64,000 nucleotides of DNA from positions 3,973,524 through 4,037,523 of the forward strand of contig KQ964245.1 in assembly GCA_001566295.1 (NCBI GenBank), given 5' to 3'. Shown here piece by piece: positions 32,585-42,326 of this stretch. Position numbers and translations under genes: made by a program. Source of the stretch: Microdochium bolleyi (lineage: Eukaryota > Ascomycota > Sordariomycetes > Xylariales > Microdochiaceae). A model generated the notes under the pieces. The model had not been told where the DNA came from. It worked only from the letters and a program-made list of their open reading frames with translations, and did no database searches. Every line of letters begins with the position of its first letter. The first letter of the stretch is position 1.

Positions 32585-33720
32585 ATGAGTTGCACAGAAG
32601 TCAGCAGGTACTGCCCTGTCGAGCGGACCGTCCTGGGCTACTACCCCAGCCTCGGCGCCAATGCCTTCCTCGCCGCGGGCTTCGGCGCCTGCATCATCGG
32701 CCTCGTCGCCACCGGCGTCATGAAGCGCACCTGGGGCTACTCGTCCGCCCTTACTGCCGGCTGCATCCTCGAGTTCGCCGGCTATGTCGCCCGCACCCAG
32801 CTGCACTATAACCCCTGGAACCAGGACGCCTTCAAGACCCAGATCTGCGCCATCGTCCTCGGCCCGACCCTCATCTGCGTCTCCATCTACCTCACCCTCA
32901 AGCACGTCGTCCTCTCCGTCAACCCGGAGCTCTCCCGCATCGGGCCCCGCCTCTACCCCCTCATCTTCGTCCCTGCCGACGTCTCGTGTCTCGTCCTCCA
33001 GGCCATCGGCGGCGGTCTCGCTGCCGCCGCTGGTCGCAACTCGACCAAGCTGCTCAATGCCGGCAACAATGTCATCATCACCGGTATCGCCCTCCAGGCG
33101 GCGCTGCTCATGGCCTTTGGTGTCCTGTGCGTCGACTACTACACGCGCTGCCGCAAGTGGCTTGCTAGCCATGTGGACGACAACAGCGAGCAGGCCGAGC
33201 ACATGCGGACCGCCTGGAACGACAAGAAGTTCCGCATGTTCTGCTTTGCCGTGTTTGGCGCGTACTCCTTCATCCTCATCCGCTGCATTTACCGGTAAGT
33301 GTTGTCTCCGACCCAAAGCAAAGTTTCATCTTGCAAAGTTTGCACGGTTACTAACATGGTGTTAACAGTATCGCCGAAATGGCTGGCGGTTGGGGCAACC
33401 ACATCATGCAGGACGAGCCGTCTTTCATTGCGCTCGAGGGATGGTGAGTGATTCCTGCTGTGGCCTTAACATCGATCATGATATCCAGCTCAATGAATCA
33501 AAGACTGACCTGTGCTCCTACACTTAGCTGCATCCTCATTGCTGTCGCCCTCCTGACCGCATTCCCTCCCGGCTTCCTCTTCCCCGCCATGGCCGAGCGC
33601 GAGCGCGCGCGGTTCCAGAAGAAGTCCAAGGCAAGCAAGACTGCTGCCGGCGAGGTTGCCACATCTGGCGACGAGTCTGCCTCGGCCAAGGACGAGAAGG
33701 TCGTCAACACTGCTGTTTAA
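32585..33720 (+). CDS. RTA1-family lipid-translocating exporter
   Basis: Three exons: 32585-33294, 33369-33443 and 33528-33720 (introns GTAAGT...CAG and GTGAGT...TAG), encoding 325 residues. About seven membrane helices are visible, including LAAGFGACIIGLVATGV, SSALTAGCILEFAGYVAR, ICAIVLGPTLICVSIYLTL and ILIAVALLTAFPPGFLF. RTA1-family hallmarks are LEFAGYVAR, IYLTLKHVV, FVPADVSCLVLQAIGGGLAA and the late IRCIYRIAEMAGGWG...E. Relatives include yeast Rta1 and Rsb1, plasma-membrane proteins linked to 7-aminocholesterol resistance and sphingoid-base release. The substrate here is not known. The lysine-rich cytosolic tail (KKSKASK) is normal for the group. The ATG at 32585 follows a CT-rich leader. 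Confidence 0.92.
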
Positions 33721-34302
33721 ACAGGAAACCGCCAGGGCACGGATGCCAATAGATTTCCGCCATGATTTTTTTATTTATAGACTTTTGCATGGAGAGAGGT
33801 TATATGGGAAGGGTTGCAGCATACAAGCGTTGTCTTAGCACTTATTGAACCGGGTATCCTCCGGCTTCGTCATAATCGCCGATTTCAAGGCTCACCCTGT
33901 AACCTAGGCGCTGTTGTTGTGAGTTGTCTTCGACATGCCAATATTGCGTATTCTCCGAAGAATAGGGTACACATTGTATTGCCTGTCTTTTGACCGTTGT
34001 GTGTTTACTGTCAATCTCTTTGAGTGTCGTGGCGTGAGGCATCTTTAAAGGTGGGAACTTGGCAATGGTCCGAGCCACTTTTACACGCCACCTCCTAAAC
34101 GCGAAGGACGGCACGCATCAAACATTACAGGTTCCATCTCATCCCTGTGCCAAAGGGAATTGGGACCTTGGCAGCACGGTGCAAGATGGCAGCGATCCGG
34201 GCCCAATTACCCAGGTTGAGGCATCACCCTCCCGATATGTGAATTCACAATCCAGGGCCGCGACTCTCTGGTAAACCAAGGAGACGACACAGCGCGCTTA
34301 CT
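33721..34302. other. Intergenic between RTA1 and the riboflavin-kinase-like gene
   Basis: About 580 bases with the RTA1 3' region and the downstream promoter. Short minus-strand frames here have no recognisable features. Confidence 0.5.
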
Positions 34303-36366
34303 ATGACCATGCACCACCGTCCTCAGGTCGAAGGCGTCACGATCCGCCGGCGCCCCGTGGGTGCATCCTCGCCCTCACCCGCCCCTGTCGCCGTCTCCAG
34401 GGACGATGCCGTGGGCGACCTGCTCGACGACTACTTCGCGCTGCCTGTGTCCAAGACGGCCGCGCACGACGACAGGAAGTATCCACCGCCATATACCGCC
34501 GATGCGTTGCGCGTGGACACGCAGATCCACGGCCACAGGCGCCCATCGTCTCGCGCAGCAAGTCCGAGCCATTATACCCTGCCAACGCCTACCCTCTCCG
34601 CGTTGCCGCCGCTGTCGCCGGCGCCGACGCCGGATACGCCAACGTATCCGACCGCAGTAACCCCGGACTCCCAGTTCCATGATGACCCCTCGCCTTCCGC
34701 ATCCTCGGCAACATCATCGGCGTCGGCTAAGCCCTTCTGGAAGACCGCCATCGATGAGACAATCTACTTTGCCGGCGGCCTCATCTCCCACCCGGCCGAG
34801 TCAACCCGGCACTACACCGTCCTCCGGCACTCCCCGGGGCTGATCTACTACAAAGGTCCCTCTACGCGGGTCACCATCACCATCTTCTCCGATGACGATG
34901 ACAATGACAACAACAACAGCGACGGGCAGGGTCCCCTCGCAGGACGCACGCTGTGGCTCCAGCGCAAGGGCTTCTCAGGGAACATGGGCATGGACGCGAG
35001 CACCTTCTTCCGCACGGACTCGGCCTGGATCGACGTGACTCCGACCGCCCAGATCTCCCCCGCCGAGGTGAAGCCCGAGGACGAGCGCGCATGGCAGCGC
35101 GACATCAGCAAGTTCCTCCGCAAGGCCGCGGGCCACAAGCGGCTGTCCAAGCACCGGCCGCGCGAGACGTGCGTGATCCGCGTCCCCGCCGCCGCCGCGG
35201 ACGGGTACATGCGCATTGTGGTCTGCGACGGCGGCGGCGGCACGACCACCACTGCCACCGGCAACGGCAAGAAGAAGACGAAGAAGAAGTCCCTGTGCCC
35301 CTCCCCCGTGTTCCGCATCGCCAGCACGTCGCGCGACATGAGCGTGCTGCGCGGCGCCAGCGCCACGACGTTGCCCCTGGAGCTCGGGATCCGCGCGGCT
35401 ACCGCCGTCGGGGAGAAGTACGCCAAGGTGGTCGCAGGCCCTGCGGCCGTGGCCGTGCAGGCCGGCGTAAAGCGGCTCGAGCCCGTGACGCGGAACCCGC
35501 GGGCCAAGGTCGCCATGGCGGCGGTGAGGGCGGGCGCGGCGGGGCACGCCAGCACGGCCGAGGAGCGGTACGCGCCGATCCGGTGCGAGGCCACCGCGTG
35601 GGACGCGCTGCACGAGACGGACAGCACCGACGCGCCGCCGGAGATGGTCGGCCCGGACGACGGGCCCGAGAGCCCGTTCCCGATGCACCTGGGCGGCAGG
35701 GTCGTCCGGGGCACCGGGCAGAGCGGTCTGCACACGGGGTTCCCCACGGCGAACCTCTCCGGGGCGTCAGGAGAGCTGCTGATGCGGCTTGCTGGGGTGT
35801 ATATCGGCTGGGCTGCCTTGCCAGTTGCGCGACAGCCACGCTACGACAGCGGAGCACGGCACGACTGGCGCAAGGCCATCATCATCGTCGGGCCGCCCAT
35901 GTACGGCGCCGTCCGGGTTGCCGCCCGAAACACCGCGGTAGTCCATCTCATCGAGGACCCGGACATGGCGGTCGCCTCCCCCGTGCCCGACCTCATCGAC
36001 ACAAAACTCGACGTCGTGATCATGGCGTACCTCCGCCCCTTGCTCCCGCGCGACCCTCCCCCACCAGCAGCACTCATCACGTCCGTGATGCGGGAGAACG
36101 CGGCCCTTGCCAACGCGAGCCTGAGCCGCGAGGCATGGCAGCCCGGGCACCAGGCGCAGGGCCTCGTCGACTCCGCGGGGGCCGGCCCGCTGGCCAGGGC
36201 GCTCAAGACGCACAAGAGCTTCGGCGACCTCGCGGCGGCGGCGGGCGCGGGCCTCCAGCGGCGGGTGGACAGCGTGCCGCTGCACTGGGCGGGCGTGCGG
36301 ACCGAGGGCGCTGGGCTGCGGGACCGCGGGTTCGGGAATGGGGGTTACTATGTGAAGCGCTGTTGA
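34303..36366 (+). CDS. Riboflavin-kinase-like domain protein, catalytic Glu missing
   Basis: A 687-residue single-exon protein. Residues 1-150 are Pro/Ser-rich and disordered. Residues about 150-400 form an unrecognised conserved-looking region (FWKTAIDETIYFAGGLISHP; YTVLRHSPGLIYYKG) with a Gly/Lys low-complexity insert. The C-terminal part resembles riboflavin kinase: GRVVRGTGQSGLHTGFPTAN near 466-484, including the PTAN signature at 481-484, then RLAGVYIGWA, IIIVGPPMYG and NTAVVHLIED. In active riboflavin kinases the segment is of the form T-x-E-x-H-(L/I), with Glu as catalytic base; here that position is Val546. The enzyme is therefore probably inactive or repurposed for ligand binding. 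True flavokinases are about 150-200 residues, so this is a large multidomain relative. The very high GC content gives long open frames in all phases, but this frame carries the domain. Confidence 0.72.
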   Translation: MTMHHRPQVEGVTIRRRPVGASSPSPAPVAVSRDDAVGDLLDDYFALPVSKTAAHDDRKYPPPYTADALRVDTQIHGHRRPSSRAASPSHYTLPTPTLSALPPLSPAPTPDTPTYPTAVTPDSQFHDDPSPSASSATSSASAKPFWKTAIDETIYFAGGLISHPAESTRHYTVLRHSPGLIYYKGPSTRVTITIFSDDDDNDNNNSDGQGPLAGRTLWLQRKGFSGNMGMDASTFFRTDSAWIDVTPTAQISPAEVKPEDERAWQRDISKFLRKAAGHKRLSKHRPRETCVIRVPAAAADGYMRIVVCDGGGGTTTTATGNGKKKTKKKSLCPSPVFRIASTSRDMSVLRGASATTLPLELGIRAATAVGEKYAKVVAGPAAVAVQAGVKRLEPVTRNPRAKVAMAAVRAGAAGHASTAEERYAPIRCEATAWDALHETDSTDAPPEMVGPDDGPESPFPMHLGGRVVRGTGQSGLHTGFPTANLSGASGELLMRLAGVYIGWAALPVARQPRYDSGARHDWRKAIIIVGPPMYGAVRVAARNTAVVHLIEDPDMAVASPVPDLIDTKLDVVIMAYLRPLLPRDPPPPAALITSVMRENAALANASLSREAWQPGHQAQGLVDSAGAGPLARALKTHKSFGDLAAAAGAGLQRRVDSVPLHWAGVRTEGAGLRDRGFGNGGYYVKRC

Positions 36367-37207
36367 AAAAGCGAAGTGCACGAGATACAACATAATTCTG
36401 GTCAGACGTCAAATGGAGAGAGGTCCGAGTGAGCTGGCCTCCTTGGTATGTCGTGGTAATGCAGACCTGCACACCCAAACGCAAAAGGGTACTCCAAAAC
36501 CTTACATATTACCCTACACTAATTTGCGAAATATGCATGTAATAACAAAGGGAACTACACGGGCTTGGGCTATCTGGAACGCGATGCCAGCTTTTCCAAG
36601 TGTCTGAGTCCCCGTCAACCCGTGTCTTGATGCTTGTGATGTCAGAGTTTCCCAGACGCCCCTCCGTCCCAGGATCCCAGCTCCCAGGGTCCTCCCGCCA
36701 GCCGCGCGGCCAAGAGCTATTTTAGTCGCTGTCAGGGTCCGGAGGCGGCAGGTCCTGCCCCCACTTCTCCGCAGGGAGCCCGGGACAAGGGGGCACAGCA
36801 CAGCCCGGGCACGCTAGGTTCGGTCCCGGACAGGCCTCAAACGACGTCCCGTCTCTTCCCCCCTCGACATCAACGAGATCTTCCTTCCTGCTCCACTCGA
36901 GTCTGCGCAACAACACCAATCTCAGACACACACGTGCGCGCGCAAGAGACAGGCGAAGCGAGTGTGCTCAGAGAGATCTTGCTAGAAGACACAGCACCGA
37001 ACTGCGCTACGCCCTCGCGAACGACCGCGCCGCCGACACAGCCCTATCCCTTGCCAGAGCGCATCACCGCGCGCGCATCCGCGGAAACCCAAGCACCCAA
37101 GTGTCCCCAGCGGCATCACAAGCCCCGGCCTTCACGTAAAGAGCAAATCATCGAAAGTCAGAGGAGCCGCGGAGGAGAAAACTGAGAGGAGAAAGAAAGA
37201 AAGAAAG
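36367..37207. other. Intergenic, promoter and leader of the Mpv17-like gene
   Basis: About 840 bases. The final part is a purine-rich leader with GAAA tandem units at about 37189-37207, directly before the ATG. No gene is recognised. Confidence 0.5.
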
Positions 37208-38005
37208 ATGCCGCTGCACAAGAACCCCATGGCGAAGGCCACCATCGCCGCGACGCTGCTGGCCGCGACGTCCAACATCCTCGCGCAGCTCCTCGTCGCG
37301 CACCGCGCCGGCAAGAGCGCCGGCACCCCGGCCTCGTACGGGCTCGACTTCACCCAGATCCTGCGCTACGCGTTCCTCGTGTTCCTCACCACGCCGCCGA
37401 ACTACCTGTGGCAGGCGCTGCTCGAGCGCACGTTCCCCGCCCACGGCGACTGCCCGGACTCGGCGGCGGCGGCGGCGGCGGCGGAGGATTTCGACGTGAT
37501 TGGCGCGGAGAAGAAGAAGAAGGGGGACTTCCGGGCCAAGATGAAGAAGCGGACGAGCTCCAACGCCGGCGCCGGCGCCGCGGGCATCGACATCGACATC
37601 GAGAAGGCGGCAGCAGCGGGCGGCGCCGGCGCCGGGCCCAACCCCTCCATCATCAGCATCTCGCCACCGTCCGGGCTCAGCACGCCATCGGGCCGCCCCC
37701 GCAGGAAGCTGAACTGGCACAACACCCTCACGAAGTGGTTCATCGACTGCATCACGCTCGGCGCGCTCTTCAACACGGTCGCCTTCTTCGTGCTCATGGG
37801 CCTGCTCAAGAACCAGTCCCCCGGCCAGATCGTCGCCAACGTGCGCGACCAGACCATGCCCCTGATCCTCGCCGGGTACAAGGTCTGGCCGTTCGCGTCC
37901 ATCGTCAGCTTCAGCGTGATCCCCGTGGAAAAGAGGGTCGTGTTCCTCAACTTTGTGGGCTTGCTGTGGGGGATCTACATGAGCCTCATTGCGGAGCGGG
38001 TTTGA
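37208..38005 (+). CDS. Mpv17/PMP22-family membrane protein
   Basis: A 265-residue intronless protein with four membrane helices. Helix 1 is near ATIAATLLAATSNILAQLLV and helix 2 near ILRYAFLVFLTTPPNYLW. After an insert come FIDCITLGALFNTVAFFVLM and the family's C-terminal signature VWPFASIVSFSVIPVEKRVV with FLNFVGLLWGIYMSLIA. Mpv17/PMP22 proteins form channels in peroxisomal or inner mitochondrial membranes (yeast Sym1). About 75 residues between helices 2 and 3 are low-complexity (poly-Ala, Lys-rich, Gly/Ala), encoded partly by a GGC run near 37464-37488. Compact family members are about 180-200 residues, so the insert explains the extra length. The organelle cannot be decided from the sequence. 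Confidence 0.85.
   Translation: MPLHKNPMAKATIAATLLAATSNILAQLLVAHRAGKSAGTPASYGLDFTQILRYAFLVFLTTPPNYLWQALLERTFPAHGDCPDSAAAAAAAEDFDVIGAEKKKKGDFRAKMKKRTSSNAGAGAAGIDIDIEKAAAAGGAGAGPNPSIISISPPSGLSTPSGRPRRKLNWHNTLTKWFIDCITLGALFNTVAFFVLMGLLKNQSPGQIVANVRDQTMPLILAGYKVWPFASIVSFSVIPVEKRVVFLNFVGLLWGIYMSLIAERV
37464..37488. repeat. GCG/GGC trinucleotide repeat coding for poly-Ala
   Basis: A GGC-type trinucleotide run inside the Mpv17-like gene encodes seven consecutive Ala in the inter-helix insert. It is slippage-prone and its length may vary between strains. Confidence 0.8.
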
Positions 38006-38965
38006 ACTTTTCTCTTGCTAGTGGATAGACTTTTTCCAGACCGGAATGAGGAATGAAGTAGTTGAGAAATGGTGTTCTGTGCCTGTCTGGAAGCAGGTAC
38101 GCTCTATGTTTAACAACTACCGGGCGTACGCACTACTTGTATGAGGTCGTCCTGATTGTGATTCCAAAAGCCCTCGCTGAAAAGGCTCTTGTGCCAAGTT
38201 TGCAGCGCACTGACACATGCACTACGGGAGCATCCCATGGGCAGTGCTAAACTCTCACCCTCGCCGCTGTCTCCCTGGCCCCTGTGTGCAGAAAAAGCCG
38301 AGCCAGAACTCTCTGGCCCTCACGTATACCAGGAGGCGTGATGATAATGCGCCCCAAACCCCCTTCGCAGCCTCCTCGTGTCACAGAGACGGCCCCCTGA
38401 TGGCCCGCGCCTGAAAGAGAGTGAGGAGCGGCGTGGAAATATTCGGTGCTGGCCTGTTTGCGGAAACACACGACAGATCCTTGCGTCGCAGTCATCCGCC
38501 GTCCTAGAGCACCCTCCTCTGAAGCATGCGAGCTGGGCAGTTGCCGGTAGATGTGCCGAGACGGGAAGCGGATATGGGATCGAGTCAAGGACCATGCCAT
38601 ACCACGAAGTCGACTTCATGCTTTAGTCGTAAGAAAACTGATGAGTGGGATGCAAAGTGGCCTGGCGCGACCGGTCTGTTCAGAGTGTGCGCTCCAATGC
38701 GGCACGTGGATACCGAGACTACTGTTTTGTAGTCGATACAGTCTAGGGTGACTGGTGGCTTGGTCTGAACGGAACGCCATGTGAGGATAGCGAAGTCGGC
38801 CGCAGCCCGGAGCAACTGGTGGTGATGAGTATCATACCCCTCGTCAACCTCCTAGAACACGTCCCGCCCGTGTGCGTGTCTGTCGACGCTACGCGAGAGA
38901 GGGATGTGATAAAACGCGATCGAGGTTCCGGTTCCTGAAGAAGTCCAGAGCCCCATTCTCCCCAT
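38006..38965. other. Intergenic between convergent Mpv17-like and swc5 genes
   Basis: About 960 bases between convergent genes, expected to hold both 3' regions. No RNA gene, repeat or domain-bearing frame is recognised. Confidence 0.5.
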
Positions 38966-40210
38966 TCACCCCCTCCCCGCAAGCCGCGCCCTGCGCGCCT
39001 CGTCGTCGCGGTTCGCCTCGACTCTGCTGAGGAAGTCCTGGCGGTGCGCGTACGACTCCTTGCTGCGCCCCGCGAGCTCGAGCTCGTCCTTGATGCCTTC
39101 CTTGTCCACGAACCCGGCCCAGTCCATGCGGCTCTTCTCCACGACGTTGAGCTTCTTGGCCTTGCCGCTGCCGTCCCTGAAGCTCGCCTCCCGCTGCTGC
39201 AGGGCCGCACTGAGGCCCAGATTCAGATCGGCGCGCTGCAGCGCTGTCGGGTCCGCGACCACGGGCTCGAAGATGGAGCGGAAGGCTTTCCGCGGGCGGC
39301 GGAGCTGGGCCTCTGCGTCCGCGTCCGCGTCGGTGGTGTTGCCCTCGCCGCTGGCGGTCGTGAGCGCGAGATATTCGGCAGACTTGGGGTCCAGGGAGGC
39401 AATGTACAACTTCGCCTCGGCCGAGTCGCGCGCGACGAGCTTCTCCTCGGTGTGCACCTTGCCCGCGAAGTTGTAGGTGCGCTTGATCTTGATCGTCGCC
39501 GGGGCGTCGCCATCCTTCTTCGTCTTGTTGCCGCCGCTACTGCTCTTCGTCTTGGCGTCGCTCGCGGCCTGCAGGTCGTCGTCGCCGTCATCATGAGCCG
39601 GCCCGGGCTCTTGGTTCTCCTTGTCACCACCAGCACCACCAGCTGCATCTTTCGCGTCCTGCTCGTCTTCTAGTGCCGAATTCTTCCCCGGCATCACCGG
39701 CCCCGCGGTCATGCGCGCCCACAGGTCGTCCACGTCGACCGTGACCGGGCCCGCAGGCACGACGCCGCGGTCCCGGCGCTCCGCCTTCTCCGCGGCGCGC
39801 ATGGCGCGCGTCTTGACGAGGCCGCCCTCGCCGCCCTCGTCCTCGCCATCTTCCTCTCCTTCTCCATCGCCGCCGCCGCCGCCGTGCTTCCGGGACTTCT
39901 TGCGCTTCTTCCTGTGCGCTCTCTGGATGATCGCCTCGTCGCCCGAGTTCTCGAATCCCTCGTCGTCATCGTCGTCGTTCTTGTTCTGAGCAGCAGCGGT
40001 CTTCGAGGCTGTCGGCAAGCCGGTAGCGTCGCGCTTGCTGCCTGCAACTGCGGACGTAGCTTCGTTGTTGTTTTCGTCTTCATCGTCGCTCGACGACGCG
40101 TCGTCATCGTCTTGGTTCGCGGCGCCGGGGGCGTCGGGCGCAAAGTCGGAGTCCTGGTCCGAGGCGTAATCGTCGTCCTCGGCGTCGAGGAGCATCGGGT
40201 CCGGCGTCAT
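38966..40210 (-). CDS. swc5: SWR1-complex protein 5 (Swc5), BCNT domain
   Basis: A 414-residue intronless nuclear protein. The N-terminal 130 residues are extremely acidic (DAEDDDYASDQDSDFAPDAP; DDDDASSSDDEDENNN), followed by a basic nuclear-localisation-like run RAHRKKRKKSRKHGG. The last 80 residues form the BCNT-C domain: LNVVEKSRMDWAGFVDKEGI, then KDELELAGRSKESYAHRQDF and LSRVEANRDDEARR, matching the W-x2-FVDKEGI-x-DEL pattern of Swc5/CFDP1. Swc5 belongs to the SWR1 remodeller, which exchanges H2A for H2A.Z; its acidic part contacts H2A-H2B. The frame is open upstream to 40447, but the first sensible ATG is 40210 (MTPDPMLLDAEDD). Confidence 0.93.
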   Translation of the reverse strand: MTPDPMLLDAEDDDYASDQDSDFAPDAPGAANQDDDDASSSDDEDENNNEATSAVAGSKRDATGLPTASKTAAAQNKNDDDDDEGFENSGDEAIIQRAHRKKRKKSRKHGGGGGDGEGEEDGEDEGGEGGLVKTRAMRAAEKAERRDRGVVPAGPVTVDVDDLWARMTAGPVMPGKNSALEDEQDAKDAAGGAGGDKENQEPGPAHDDGDDDLQAASDAKTKSSSGGNKTKKDGDAPATIKIKRTYNFAGKVHTEEKLVARDSAEAKLYIASLDPKSAEYLALTTASGEGNTTDADADAEAQLRRPRKAFRSIFEPVVADPTALQRADLNLGLSAALQQREASFRDGSGKAKKLNVVEKSRMDWAGFVDKEGIKDELELAGRSKESYAHRQDFLSRVEANRDDEARRARLAGRG

Positions 40211-41144
40211 TGTGGCCTTGGCTCTCTCCGTGCAGACTTGGCGGTAAACGTTTGTACGGAACCCAGAAGGTTGAGAAACCTCAAGAGCTGCCTGCCGCCT
40301 GCGGATGGGGAAGAAAAAACGTGGCGGAGCTGCAGCAGGGGTCCCCCCAGGCGCGGTGCCTGTTGGGCGGATTCCACTCACTAGCGCGTTCCAGGCTGCC
40401 TGTGGGGAGCGTAGGCTGCAGTACCGCCGCCTAAGAATGGGTCCCATTAGAGGGGGGGGGGTCTCACCTTGGGAGGCAGCCCACGGCCACGGCTCGAGAG
40501 TATGTCACATGCGCTCACGACGTTCACATTGTTGTGCAGATTTGCATGGGACAAGATGCTGAAAGTGCTCTTATTTGTCTTACACTGAGGAGCACAGGGA
40601 GAGCACCGTGGATCCACACGACCTCTCATAACCATTACAGCGTACGATTACAATAGGCAATTATACAAGAAAACCACAGCCTCTGCCTGATAATAGGCAT
40701 CACAAAGAGGAGCCAGAGATTTTTACAGTGATACAGAAGCCAGACAATGAGAAGTATACTGGCTTGAGCCCTCTTTGTTGTGTTGAAGCGCTAGAGTGGA
40801 CAAGCAATGCTATAGCATGTAAAAACGTGCAAAGGAGAAAATACATCACCGACAAAGGAAAAGTGTGTATCGCCACTCTGGGGACGAAACTGAGAGAAAT
40901 AAATAATGAAATGTGGAACCGGGATTGGATATTGCAAGACGCCGCTTGTGATGCTCCGGGGTATGTGTTTGCCAGTCATATTGGCCGCCATGTAAGTGTT
41001 TGCGCCGATAGAATGCAAAAACCGTGGCTCGAAAGGTGGTATCGTGAATCGTACAATATTTTGCCGCCAGCCCGGCGACTTACCCTGCCGATTGTGGCAG
41101 GGGAATGTGCGAGATGGTCGGGCGACGCGGCCGAGAAGCAAATG
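40211..41144. other. Intergenic, with a ten-base G run
   Basis: About 930 bases. A run of ten G lies at 40452-40461 in the swc5 upstream region. The 166-codon plus-strand frame at 40728-41228 has no recognisable domain and runs into the antisense of the next gene, so it is not called. Confidence 0.5.
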
Positions 41145-42326
41145 CTACGTCATTCCGCGTCCCAACACAACCCACGTGTCGCCAGCATGTGCCGCTCCGC
41201 TGAAATCTTGGCTGGGAGACGTCTGTGATATCTTGCCTGCGTTGCTGAAGTCGGCAGCTTCCTCCTCGATCGGAGTCCACCCGTCCTCCATGAGACTGAA
41301 CCAGTCGGCGTCATCCGAAGCAATGTCTTCGTCGTCCGAGACTAGCTCAGGCGTCTGTGTAATGGGAGTTCCGGGACATTGCGAGAAGGAGCCCTCGGCC
41401 ATATCGTGGTCGTGATCGGCCTCGTCGAGCTCGTAGATGATGTGCTGCATGGGCTGCTGCTGGAAGACGTGTTGGATTGAACTGTCGTATTCTTCGTGGT
41501 GATCATATCGCCCATCCTGGCGCCCATGACGGGGCCAGGCTTGCTGTACGTTGTCGCCGAAAGCCGTGAAGGACAGGTCTAGGGTGAGGGCCGGAATAGT
41601 ACGCAACGGCTCGCCCTTGCGCAATTTCTCGTCCTCGCTGTCGTGATCGCTTCCAGCGTCGTCCTCGTTTCCATGATCGTAGCGGTAGCCCGGACGCCCG
41701 TTCCTTGGCCCTGTAGGTGTTGCCACCATACGGATGTTGTAAGTCGGCTGGTCGTGGGAGATTGCGTCAAGGCTGAAATGGGCGCTCTGGATAATCTCAT
41801 CGGCGGCCGTCCACGCGGGGCTACAGCTGCCGGTCATGCCGTGACGCTGATCTCGAGATTCATCGTAGAGCAGACCTAGGCGGTACAACTCGTCGTCGTC
41901 ATCGACGTAGTCCTGGCTGCGCCAATTCCGCGAGGTGCTGGCCGCACAGAAAGCTTCCTGGCGGACCAGCCGGGGCGTGCGTCGGCTGGTGGCGACGCCG
42001 TCGTGACTGCAGTCGTCGTCGGTGGCGATCATGGGGCGGCGGCGGTCGCTGGGAAGCACGATGTTGCTGTCGGCCGCCAGGGATCTGCCGTCGTCCTCCC
42101 ATCGCCGTGGCCGTCGGGTCTGGTGGTGTTGTGTCCTTCGCTGCTGTCGGGCGTGTCGCAGAGACCCGGCTTTCTGGGGCGCTCTGGTGCCGAGTATCCG
42201 TCGGACGGCGGGATACTCGCGGCAGGCTGTGTAGTGGTGATGGTCCAGATCCGAGCCGTCTCCGAAAAAGAGCGGAGGGTCGTCGTTCGGACCAGTACCT
42301 AAGAGCGGACTTTGGACTTGCGTCAT
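41145..42326 (-). CDS. Unrecognised acidic, largely disordered protein
   Basis: A 393-residue intronless frame starting MTQVQSPLLGTGPNDDPPLF. I do not recognise a domain. It has an N-terminal Arg/His/Gln-rich part (RHARQQRRTQHHQTRRPRRW), a middle with SQDYVDDDDELYRLGLLYDE and TLDLSFTAFGDNVQQAWPRH, and a strongly acidic C-terminal third (ELVSDDEDIASDDADWFSLM; EDGWTPIEEEAADFSNA) ending in DTWVVLGRGMT. The long single frame, the sensible ATG and the conserved-looking aromatic/acidic patches support a real gene. It could be a nuclear or regulatory factor, but nothing proves that. No membrane segment or signal peptide is seen. Confidence 0.62.
   Translation of the reverse strand: MTQVQSPLLGTGPNDDPPLFFGDGSDLDHHHYTACREYPAVRRILGTRAPQKAGSLRHARQQRRTQHHQTRRPRRWEDDGRSLAADSNIVLPSDRRRPMIATDDDCSHDGVATSRRTPRLVRQEAFCAASTSRNWRSQDYVDDDDELYRLGLLYDESRDQRHGMTGSCSPAWTAADEIIQSAHFSLDAISHDQPTYNIRMVATPTGPRNGRPGYRYDHGNEDDAGSDHDSEDEKLRKGEPLRTIPALTLDLSFTAFGDNVQQAWPRHGRQDGRYDHHEEYDSSIQHVFQQQPMQHIIYELDEADHDHDMAEGSFSQCPGTPITQTPELVSDDEDIASDDADWFSLMEDGWTPIEEEAADFSNAGKISQTSPSQDFSGAAHAGDTWVVLGRGMT

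Noticed and set aside
32285..33316. 343-codon minus-strand frame over the RTA1 gene
   Set aside because: It is antisense to clear RTA1 helices, Gly/Asp/Glu-rich without a domain, a typical shadow of a GC-rich gene.
34848..36395. Several 200-480-codon frames on both strands over the riboflavin-kinase-like gene
   Set aside because: They come from extreme GC content; only the plus frame starting at 34303 carries the flavokinase motifs.
40728..41228. 166-codon plus-strand frame
   Set aside because: No domain, AT-rich intergenic composition, and overlap with the end of the opposing gene.
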